Positions 29,086-39,031 of a stretch of 64,000 nt of DNA are shown piece by piece (the stretch's first letter is position 1; each line of letters begins with the position of its first letter). The position numbers and the translations under genes were made by a program. The stretch comes from CAZLYK01 sp964563495 (GTDB lineage Bacteria; Acidobacteriota; Blastocatellia; RBC074): the NCBI GenBank assembly GCA_964563495.1, contig CAZLYK010000001.1:69231-133230 (forward strand). The letters are read 5' to 3'. Below the pieces are notes generated by a model. It made no database searches and was not told the origin of the DNA. It saw only the letters and a program-made list of their open reading frames with translations.

Positions 29086-29114
29086 TTGACACCCGGTCAA
29101 TAAAATTCGACAAT
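29086..29114 (+). promoter_or_regulatory. Putative housekeeping promoter
   Basis: TTGACA at 29086-29091 and GACAAT at 29109-29114 with a 17-base spacer. It would give a leader of about 90 bases before the beta-barrel protein gene at 29213. Confidence 0.4.
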
Positions 29115-29212
29115 TTTCGAAGCTTTCAACGTTCAATATATTGTCACGCCGAGTTGGCCCTGGGAGATAGGTAAATAGGTAAAAAGACGACAGACATTCA
29201 AAGGTTAAATCT

Positions 29213-31057
29213 ATGAAGAAAGCTGTCCATTTTGTGATCGCGAGCTGCCTGGTTAGCGCGTTCGGGTTTGTTCCGGCCTCGTTCAATTGCCCGAGTCATG
29301 GATCAAACGGTTGGGTGGAGGCGTCCCCGTCGCTGGCCATGATCAGTGGGACGGTTAAGGACGAACAAGGCACGCCGCTGGCCGGCGCCATCGTGGCGCT
29401 GCTCGAACCGCAGCCGCGCGGCAAAGAGCTCAAGAGCGTGAAGACCGACTGGCAGGGTCAGTTCTCCACCGGAATCGTCCCTGGCGTATACCGGCTGCGC
29501 GCCGCCGCTGATGGTTTTGCCTCGATACTGACCCGCGTCAAGCTGGAACGCCCGGTCAGGGTCAACTACAACTTCGCTCTCAAACGGACCGACACGCTGG
29601 TGCAGAAACGCGGCGACAGCGATGACTATCGCTGGATCGCACGCAGTTCGCCGCGCCATGCCATGAATTTGAAGGAAGAGAAACCGCAGGACGAAATCGT
29701 GATCAGCCGGAATGATGGGGAGCAGGCCGGCGCGCTGCAGCCGTCATTTCACGGCATGGCGCAATTCGTCGCCGCCGGATCCAGTCCGCGCCCGGGTCAG
29801 CCGGGGCAGAGTTTTTTCGGCTCTAACTTCGCGGTCTCCGGATCTCTGGGGAGTAATCTTGAAATGGCGCTGATCGGGCAGCGCGGCGTCGGACAAATGG
29901 CTCCTCAGCGTCTGGCGGCGATTGCGACCATGCGCCCGACAGACAGGCACCAGGTGACGGCGTCGATCGGTTATGGACATATCTCGATCGCCGACAGGAA
30001 GATGGCGCCCGACCTGGATCTGCCCGCCGCGGAAGTTGATGGAGCGGGGATCACCCCCGGGCGAGGCCCGGCTGCCCCGGGATCATCCCAGCCTGTGAAT
30101 TCGCTGGATCAACTTTCGGTTTCGGCGATTGGATCCTGGCAGGCACTGCAGCCGCTGCTGATCATTTACGGCTTCGATTATTCGCGGTTCATCGGATCGG
30201 CCACCAGACACGACGACAGCGTCCTGCCCAGATTTGCGGTCCAATATTCACCCTCGTCGCGCCTGCATCTGAACGCAGCCATGACTCCCGGGATAGATCA
30301 GAGTCGCCAATCTCAGGAGAGCTTCGAGACCGAGAACCTGCAAGCCCCGTTTGAGGCCTCGCCGGCCGAAATCGCATTCAATGGCGCACCGATCCTCGAT
30401 CGCAGCCGTCGTTTTGAATTCGGCATCGAGCGGTTGCTCGGCGACGGTTCATCCGCGGTCGAGGCTTCGGCGTTTTACGACCTCATCTCGGGTCACGGTG
30501 TAGGGGTGCTCGCGCTGCCGCTCGAAGCCTCGCCGGAGACACAGGCGACGTTCGAACAGGTCGCACACCGGGTAACCGCGATGAACGGCGCGGCGCGCGG
30601 GATGCGGATCATGTTTAAGCGCCATCTCAACGACCACGTCTCGGCCGCCCTCGGTTACAGTTTCGGCCGAGGCAGCCGGTTCAACCAGGCGGCGATTGAA
30701 TCGAGCGGACCGGTAGATCTGTTCGAAGGCGGCTTTTTCCAGGTCGCGACGGCGAAACTGGATCTCGATTTTACGCACGAAACCGGCACCAGCGTTTCAA
30801 CCGTGATCAGGCTCTCGCCTTCCGCCGTGATCTTTGCGATCGACCCATTCGCCGGACGCATGAGCGTTTACGATCCGAACATCAATATTTATGTCACGCA
30901 GGATCTGCCTAACTTCGGGTTGCCGGTGCGATGGCAGGCGATTGTCGATATCCGCAACCTGCTCGATCAATCCGTAGGGATGGATGACGGTGCGGTTCAA
31001 CTTATCGCTGCCCGCACTCACCGGACTGTCCGTGGCGGACTGGCGTTCAGGTGGTAA
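29213..31057 (+). CDS. Outer-membrane protein with N-terminal carboxypeptidase-regulatory-like domain
   Basis: 614 aa. Signal peptide (residues 1-27). Residues about 43-126 form a CarboxypepD_reg-like beta-sandwich: MISGTVKDEQGTPLAGAIVAL, DWQGQFSTGIVPGVYRLRAAADGF. The remainder has alternating beta-strand pattern and ends THRTVRGGLAFRW with a terminal aromatic, as in outer-membrane barrels. Acidobacteriota have many such TonB-dependent-receptor-like proteins, but no clear TonB box or plug domain is visible and the length is short. Ligand unknown. AAAGG precedes the ATG. Confidence 0.78.
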   Translation: MKKAVHFVIASCLVSAFGFVPASFNCPSHGSNGWVEASPSLAMISGTVKDEQGTPLAGAIVALLEPQPRGKELKSVKTDWQGQFSTGIVPGVYRLRAAADGFASILTRVKLERPVRVNYNFALKRTDTLVQKRGDSDDYRWIARSSPRHAMNLKEEKPQDEIVISRNDGEQAGALQPSFHGMAQFVAAGSSPRPGQPGQSFFGSNFAVSGSLGSNLEMALIGQRGVGQMAPQRLAAIATMRPTDRHQVTASIGYGHISIADRKMAPDLDLPAAEVDGAGITPGRGPAAPGSSQPVNSLDQLSVSAIGSWQALQPLLIIYGFDYSRFIGSATRHDDSVLPRFAVQYSPSSRLHLNAAMTPGIDQSRQSQESFETENLQAPFEASPAEIAFNGAPILDRSRRFEFGIERLLGDGSSAVEASAFYDLISGHGVGVLALPLEASPETQATFEQVAHRVTAMNGAARGMRIMFKRHLNDHVSAALGYSFGRGSRFNQAAIESSGPVDLFEGGFFQVATAKLDLDFTHETGTSVSTVIRLSPSAVIFAIDPFAGRMSVYDPNINIYVTQDLPNFGLPVRWQAIVDIRNLLDQSVGMDDGAVQLIAARTHRTVRGGLAFRW

Positions 31058-31090
31058 TCCAAAATTCAGACTTTGGATCCTGGATTCATC

Positions 31091-31125
31091 CCAAATCCAA
31101 AATCCAAAATCCAAAATCCAAAATT
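31091..31125. repeat. Short tandem repeat (CCAAAAT)n
   Basis: Five tandem copies of a CCAAAAT/ATCCAAA heptamer just after the outer-membrane protein gene. The stretch 31058-31348 otherwise holds no gene or clear promoter. Confidence 0.85.
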
Positions 31126-31348
31126 CTGAATGGTTCGCCCAAAACAAATCTTGATGAAAGCCGGGTAAATCCCGCTATTTACCAGGAAACGCTAAAATTA
31201 CAGCCTTTTATCATCGAGGGCGCAGAGCTTCGCATCTCGCGCCGGGTTGGAATAACAATTGCTTCGCAAAGCCAATAAAACTCGCGAAATCATCATTTTG
31301 TCTCCGTGAGTTTGTTTCTCAACGGCGCAGGAGAATTCTCAAACCATC

Positions 31349-34306
31349 GTGAATTCGCAAGCAGGCACAACCCGGGTTACGACACGCACGCTTTTGCTGC
31401 TCTTCCTGGCCTTTTTGGCGCTGGCCGGCGGAGCATTCAACCTGCGTGACAGAATGAACCAGAAACCCGTGCTGACCGATGGGGTGGTATGGCGTGACGA
31501 TGCGAGACTGGGGGTGGTGGCTGAGAGAGTCGAGCCCAACTCCCCGGCGGCGATGGCGGATGTTCGTGCCGGCGACATTCTGATCGGGATCAGCACCACC
31601 GGCGCCGAACCCTTCGAAGAAGTCGATTCCGCCGAGCACGTTCAGATCTATCTGGATCAGGCCAAAGACCAGATCCGGCTCGGCTCGCCGCTCACGCTCG
31701 GTTATTGGATCGAGCGCCGCAACGACGCCGGAGATACGACGATCCGCGAGGGGATCGCCGACCTGGACAGCCTGCTGGTGGTTGAGCCGCATACGGTCCG
31801 CGGACTTTACCTGGCCTTCGTCGGTCTGATCTATCTGGGTATCGGCCTCTATGTGCTGCTCAAACAGGGGCGGGCTCCATACGTCACGCCATTCTTCCTG
31901 ATCTGCCTGCTGGCCTTCATCGCTCATTTCTATAGTCCGACCCAGGAGCTGCGGACGCAGTTCGACAAAGGCATAGATCTGGCCGACACCATCGCCTTGA
32001 TCCTGCTCTCACCGCTCTTTGTCCATTTCGCGGCGATCTACCCGGTTCGCTATCATCTCTTTTCCCGCCGGCGATGGCAGGGCATCTGGCTCTATGCACC
32101 GGCGATCCTGCTGGTCGCCGTTGAAGTCTGTTTGCGCTTCTCGTGGCTGCGCAAGCTACTGCCGATTCCGCCGGCCAATCTGAGAGATTTTCTCTCGCAC
32201 ACCGAGATCTTCATCTTCAGCGCCTCGATCTTGATCAGCTCGCTCCTGCTCATCCGGACCTTCAAGCGGTCGCGCTCGATCGTCGTGCGCCAGCAATTGA
32301 AGTGGGTGATCTGGGGACTGAGCGTCGCCTCGATCGCCTTCGCAGTCTTCTACCTGCCGACATATCTCGCGACCAAGTCGGTCTCTTCGTTGCTTGAGCT
32401 GATCGCCGTAACGCCGCTCGTCCTGATTCCGCTGACGCTCGGCTACTCGATTGTGCGCTACCGCTTGATGGATGTCGACGTAGTCATGCGGCGGTCGTTC
32501 GCCTACATCATCGCGACTCTCTCGGTAGCCGCTATCTTTGGGACGGTCATGGCGGTGAGTTATGAAGTGCTGCGCTCGCTCGTTCCGCAGGAAGCGACCC
32601 TGCTCATCGCGGCGATCTCTATGTCGGTGATCGCCATGCTCTTTGCGCCCATGAAGAACTGGGTGCAGGAGCGGATCGATCGGATGTTTTATGGGGAGAA
32701 GTATGACTACCGGGTGACGCTGCAGGATTTCGGCCGGACGCTCTCGTCGACGACGGAGATCGATCCACTGCTCGACAGTCTGACGCGGCGATTGAAAGAG
32801 GTCTTTTCGGTAGAGAGGCTGGCGATCTTTATCGAGGACCGGCTTTCGCCGTCCGGATTCGAGGTCGCGCGGGTCGAGGGTATCGGGCAGGAGGTCTCGC
32901 TTCCGAACGATTTTCTCAATCTCCTTCGTGAGCACAGCAATCCGACGGGGATCATCCGGGTCGATGACCTGGGGCCGGATGACCAGATCCAGGTGGTCGG
33001 CGAGGCGTCAACTTCGCCCCGCCGGATCTTCAATTATCTTGTTCCTTGCGCCGCGCGTTCGCGTGTGGTCGCAGTGATCGGGCTCGGCCGAACGATCGAT
33101 GGCGCCCTGCTCTCATCCGAGGACACCGATCTGCTCAGAGCGATCTCCGGATACGTCGCTGTCGCGATCGAGAACGCGCTGCTGCTCGAAGAGCAGGCGC
33201 AGCGCGCCAAAGAACTGGCGCGCCTCAAAGAGTTCAACGAGAACATCATCGAGTCGATCAACGTCGGGGTCATGGTGATCAATCTGCACGGCCGGATCAC
33301 CAATTGGAACGGCGCGCTCGAGGAGATCTACGGGCTCAGGCGGGAAGAAGCCATCGGCCATCGGATCACCGAGGTCTTCCAGGCCGAGATGCTCAGGGCT
33401 TTGCGCGAGCTCATGCAGCGTAGCGAATGGCAGACCGGCGCGCCGGTCAATGTTTATAAGTTCCGGGCTCGCGCCTTCGACGGCCGAGACCTGACGCTCA
33501 ACATCTCGCTCGCCGCGCTCCAAAGCAGGAATGAAGAGATTCAGGGCACGCTGGTCGCGATCGAAGATGTGACCGAACGGGTGCGGCTTGAGGAACAGCT
33601 TCAGCAGACCGATAAACTCTCTTCGATCGGCCTGCTGGCCGCGGGTGTCGCGCACGAAGTCAACACGCCGTTGACCGGCATCTCCTCCTACTCGCAGATG
33701 CTCATGCAACAAATACCGGAGACCGACCCGCGCCACCAGTTGCTTGAAAAGATCCATCGCCAGACTTCACGCGCTTCATCGATCGTCAATAACCTGCTCA
33801 ACTTCTCGCGCGTCAGCGATTCACGGCTCTCGCCGGTCGACTTGAATCAAGTCCTCGATGACACGATCCAGCTGCTCGAAGCCCAGCTCCGAAATACCCA
33901 GATCGAGGTCTCGCGCGCCTACGCCGATAACCTGCCGACGGCTCCCGGCAACGCGCCCAAACTTCAGCAGGTCTTCATGAACCTGATCCTCAACGCCCGC
34001 GACGCGATGCTTCACGGCGGCAAATTGGAGATTTCGACGCAGGCCATCCCGGATTCGATCACGATCAGCTTCCGCGACAACGGCATAGGCATCACGCCGG
34101 AAAACCTCTCGAAGATCTACGATCCGTTCTTCACCACCAAAAAGATCGGCAAGGGGACCGGGCTGGGGTTGGCAGTCAGTTACGGCATCATTCAGGATCA
34201 CGGCGGCCACATCGATGTCGAAAGCAAACCCGGCGAGGGCACGCTCTTCAAGATCACCTTACCGCTCACCACTGCACGCCAGCAGTTGGCGTCCGCCGGC
34301 GATTAA
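31349..34306 (+). CDS. Membrane sensor histidine kinase with PDZ-like, GAF and PAS domains
   Basis: 985 aa. A helix (about 13-30), an extracytoplasmic PDZ-like segment (RLGVVAERVEPNSPAAMADVRAGDILIGI), seven or more helices (about 150-450), GAF-like domain (about 480-625), PAS (about 640-745), HisKA with GVAHEVNTPLTG (His769), and HATPase with NLILNARDAM, DNGIGI, DPFFTTK and GTGLGLAVSYG. Complete kinase, close to the NtrB-like PAS kinases. GTG start with AGGAG 13 bases upstream, so expression may be modest. No response regulator gene is adjacent: an orphan kinase in this window. Confidence 0.9.
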   Translation: MNSQAGTTRVTTRTLLLLFLAFLALAGGAFNLRDRMNQKPVLTDGVVWRDDARLGVVAERVEPNSPAAMADVRAGDILIGISTTGAEPFEEVDSAEHVQIYLDQAKDQIRLGSPLTLGYWIERRNDAGDTTIREGIADLDSLLVVEPHTVRGLYLAFVGLIYLGIGLYVLLKQGRAPYVTPFFLICLLAFIAHFYSPTQELRTQFDKGIDLADTIALILLSPLFVHFAAIYPVRYHLFSRRRWQGIWLYAPAILLVAVEVCLRFSWLRKLLPIPPANLRDFLSHTEIFIFSASILISSLLLIRTFKRSRSIVVRQQLKWVIWGLSVASIAFAVFYLPTYLATKSVSSLLELIAVTPLVLIPLTLGYSIVRYRLMDVDVVMRRSFAYIIATLSVAAIFGTVMAVSYEVLRSLVPQEATLLIAAISMSVIAMLFAPMKNWVQERIDRMFYGEKYDYRVTLQDFGRTLSSTTEIDPLLDSLTRRLKEVFSVERLAIFIEDRLSPSGFEVARVEGIGQEVSLPNDFLNLLREHSNPTGIIRVDDLGPDDQIQVVGEASTSPRRIFNYLVPCAARSRVVAVIGLGRTIDGALLSSEDTDLLRAISGYVAVAIENALLLEEQAQRAKELARLKEFNENIIESINVGVMVINLHGRITNWNGALEEIYGLRREEAIGHRITEVFQAEMLRALRELMQRSEWQTGAPVNVYKFRARAFDGRDLTLNISLAALQSRNEEIQGTLVAIEDVTERVRLEEQLQQTDKLSSIGLLAAGVAHEVNTPLTGISSYSQMLMQQIPETDPRHQLLEKIHRQTSRASSIVNNLLNFSRVSDSRLSPVDLNQVLDDTIQLLEAQLRNTQIEVSRAYADNLPTAPGNAPKLQQVFMNLILNARDAMLHGGKLEISTQAIPDSITISFRDNGIGITPENLSKIYDPFFTTKKIGKGTGLGLAVSYGIIQDHGGHIDVESKPGEGTLFKITLPLTTARQQLASAGD

Positions 34307-34308
34307 AC

Positions 34309-34372
34309 ATAGACAGGATAGACATGATTTTTTCTGGATTGAACCTGAAAAAATCATGTCTATCCTGTCTAT
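34309..34372. repeat. Inverted repeat, AATAGACAGG family, compact
   Basis: ATAGACAGGATAGACATGAT with a perfect complementary arm and a short centre (about 10 bases). It lies 3 bases after the kinase stop, between convergent genes, so it could end transcription from both sides. Confidence 0.9.
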
Positions 34373-34384
34373 TAAAATCTCAGA

Positions 34385-35128
34385 CTATTTTTTCCGCTTG
34401 GCCTTCCAGGTGCCCGAGAATCCGCCGGCCTCCCATTTGCCGCCCAGATCATCACCCGTGCGCTTGCCGTTGAGGGGGATCGGACCGTTGCCCTGGTAGG
34501 TTGCCGTCAGATTGACCACGTCCGGATCTTTGACCTCTATCCCAACGACATTGAGATCGCCGCCGCCCGGGACTTCCGTCACCAGCTTGTCGCCATCACG
34601 TTTGATGACCAGGGTGAAGGGCAATTCGCCCTGCCCGTCGGCAACGACCACGGCGTCGTAGGAGCCTTCGATCCCGGCCGCCACGCCGGCCCCGGTCGAG
34701 CCGCCTGAAGCGGCCGAGGCTGATGCCACGGTGGCGGATTTCGCCGCCTCTTCCTTCCTCGCCGCGGTCCACGTCCCTTTCATATCGCCGGCAGTCCAAT
34801 CGCCGGTGATCTTGCCGTCATTGAAGGTTCCGGCGATCGTCACCGGCGTTCCGCCCGCATCGGCCGTAATCGTTATCTTGTTTGCATCATCAACGGTCAC
34901 GTTGGTGACCGTCATCGGTGTCGGCGAATCTTTCACCTCTCCCACCCATTTGGCGCCGTCCCGCTTGAGCACCATTTGGAAATTTATCGTCCCAAGTTCA
35001 CTGCTCGTCGCCGTCACATTGTATGTGCCTTCGACCGGATGCGATTGGCCAATACCCACCGCCGCGCAGATCATCGTCACCATCATGACCAGCGCCAAGC
35101 CGGCCGGGGTCATTACACGCTTGCTCAT
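34385..35128 (-). CDS. Secreted protein with two copies of a beta-rich domain, unknown
   Basis: 247 aa with a signal peptide (cleavage near GIGQSHPVEG). Two internal repeats: residues about 33-123 (GTYNVTATSSELG, FQMVLKRDGAKWVGEV, GDWTAGDMKGTWTAARK) and about 155-247 (GSYDAVVVADGQGEL, FTLVIKRDGDKLVTEV, GGKWEAGGFSGTWKAKRK), joined by an Ala/Ser-rich linker. Looks like a small lipocalin-like beta fold duplicated in tandem. No enzyme motif. Monocistronic. Confidence 0.75.
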   Translation of the reverse strand: MSKRVMTPAGLALVMMVTMICAAVGIGQSHPVEGTYNVTATSSELGTINFQMVLKRDGAKWVGEVKDSPTPMTVTNVTVDDANKITITADAGGTPVTIAGTFNDGKITGDWTAGDMKGTWTAARKEEAAKSATVASASAASGGSTGAGVAAGIEGSYDAVVVADGQGELPFTLVIKRDGDKLVTEVPGGGDLNVVGIEVKDPDVVNLTATYQGNGPIPLNGKRTGDDLGGKWEAGGFSGTWKAKRKK

Positions 35129-35373
35129 ATGTTGCCATCTCCTATTTCTTGTCGAATTACTTTTTCGAAACCGAGAACAGAGGATCAGTAAGCACCAACC
35201 ATCAGGATTTTTTTACTGCCCCCCCACCGTTTGCGCAGTCTAATGCCCACCGAGAAAGAAAACAAGCGCCGACTGAATGGTCATTCATTGGCTTAACCAA
35301 ATAGCCTTACGGGAAAGATAGTAGAATGGGGTGGGGGGCGAAAGATTTCTCTTCCTCTTTTGGCGGATGCCTT

Positions 35374-35379
35374 TATAAT
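35374..35379 (+). promoter_or_regulatory. Possible -10 element for the hemolysin III-like gene
   Basis: Perfect TATAAT, 44 bases before the ATG at 35423, but no good -35 hexamer at the right distance. The gap 35129-35422 shows nothing else apart from a G-rich run at 35328-35339. Confidence 0.3.
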
Positions 35380-35422
35380 CCGGCAACGTCGTGATCCGGG
35401 AAAATCTGACCGAGGTGAAGGT

Positions 35423-36070
35423 ATGCAGATCGATCAAGAGCTATTAATCGAAGAAGTCGCCAACAGTATCACTCACGGGATCGGGCTGCTCATGTCGCTG
35501 GCGGGATTAGCGGCGTTGGTCTATCTGACGTGGACGCATGGCAGTATCTGGCATCTGGTCGGTTGCAGTGTTTATGGGGTCTCGCTCGTACTGGTCTACG
35601 CGGCATCGACCCTCTATCACAGCATTCAAAAGCCACAGCTCAAGCACATGCTGAGAGTGGTGGATCAGATCGCGATCTATCTGGTCATCGCCGGGACCTA
35701 TACTCCATTCACGCTGATCAACCTGCGGGGTTTTTGGGGATGGACGCTGCTCACGCTGGTCTGGGCGCTCTCGCTCTTCGGCATCGGCTTCAATATCGTC
35801 TTCGTCAATCGATATAAATACGTCAGCTACGGACTCTACCTGGTCATCGGCTGGCTGGCGATTATCGCGATCAAACCCATCCTGGCGACGATGCCCATGG
35901 GCGGATTGGTCTGGATTGTGGCCGGCGGAGCAGCGTACATGATCGGTTTGATCTTCTTCGCCTGGCACAGGCTCCCATTCAATCATACGATCTGGCACAT
36001 CTTCGTCATGGCCGGAAGCACCTGCCATTATCTCGCGGTCATGTTCTATGTCCTGCCGGTCAAAGGGTAA
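35423..36070 (+). CDS. Hemolysin III/PAQR family membrane protein
   Basis: 215 aa from the ATG at 35423 with GAGGTGAAGG in front. Seven predicted membrane helices. Family motifs: EEVANSITHGIGLLMSLAG, ASTLYHSI, VDQIAIYLVIAGTYTPF, and NHTIWHIFVMAGSTCHYLAV, where the histidines and Asp are the conserved metal-site residues of the PAQR fold. Despite the name, most bacterial members are membrane homeostasis proteins (YqfA/TrhA) rather than toxins. Single gene. Confidence 0.93.
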   Translation: MQIDQELLIEEVANSITHGIGLLMSLAGLAALVYLTWTHGSIWHLVGCSVYGVSLVLVYAASTLYHSIQKPQLKHMLRVVDQIAIYLVIAGTYTPFTLINLRGFWGWTLLTLVWALSLFGIGFNIVFVNRYKYVSYGLYLVIGWLAIIAIKPILATMPMGGLVWIVAGGAAYMIGLIFFAWHRLPFNHTIWHIFVMAGSTCHYLAVMFYVLPVKG

Positions 36071-36138
36071 GAGGATATTTCGGGATCAAACATGAGGTAA
36101 TCGTGTTTGATCCCGAAACGATCGTCTCGATCCTCTGT

Positions 36139-36143
<5 letters not shown>
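36071..36143. repeat. Inverted repeat between hemolysin III-like gene and hppA
   Basis: Hairpin TTTCGGGATCAAACA (36078-36092) with TGTTTGATCCCGAAA (36104-36118), an outer GAGGAT/ATCCTC pair and a right end that reads AATAGACAGAGG on the minus strand, a variant of the dispersed family. It lies between convergent genes and the minus-strand arm overlaps the hppA stop. Confidence 0.8.
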
Positions 36144-38652
<2,509 letters not shown>

Positions 38653-38756
38653 ACGTGGTGATACCTCGTTTTGATAGAAAATTTTCTGGACGGTCCAACA
38701 AAAGGCGGATTATAGACAAACCTAAAGGAGTTGAAAAGCAAGTCCGGTGGGAATTT

Positions 38757-38890
38757 GTAATGCCTAAGTTATTGGCGGCAAACCGACGGGGGATTGAAGC
38801 ATCAATCGCCCAGTCCCCCAGTCGCCCAGTCGCCCAGTCCCCCCGTCGGTTTGCCGCCAATAACTTGGGCATTACCAATCCTGTCTATTT
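38757..38890. repeat. Long inverted repeat with CGCCCAGTC tandem core
   Basis: Arms of about 37 bases (GTAATGCCTAAGTTATTGGC...) face each other across a core of several CGCCCAGTC/CCCAGTCCC copies. The right side runs into CAATCCTGTCTATTTTTTG, one arm of the AATAGACAGG family. It occupies the 379-bp gap between hppA and the M16 homologue. Confidence 0.88.
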
Positions 38891-38942
38891 TTTGGTTCAG
38901 AGGTTCGTGTTAAAGTTGAGGCTGAAATTCCACGGGGTTTGA

Positions 38943-39022
38943 CATGTCGCAGCGCGACGCCCTGAAACGATTGCAATTACTCCCGAGCACAAGCGCTCGG
39001 GAGTAATTGCAGAGGAGAAGAG
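38943..39022 (+). promoter_or_regulatory. 5'-UTR hairpin element carrying a Shine-Dalgarno site, copy 1
   Basis: CATGTCGCAGCGCGACGCCC, then CTGAAACGA, a hairpin AATTACTCCCGAGC/GCTCGGGAGTAATT and then GAGGAGAAGAGG, which is the ribosome binding site of the gene at 39032. Two other copies are at 44224-44348 and 60263-60337, each in front of a start codon. Unlike the dispersed family, it is found only at 5' ends. Confidence 0.8.
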
Positions 39023-39031
39023 GTAATCAAG

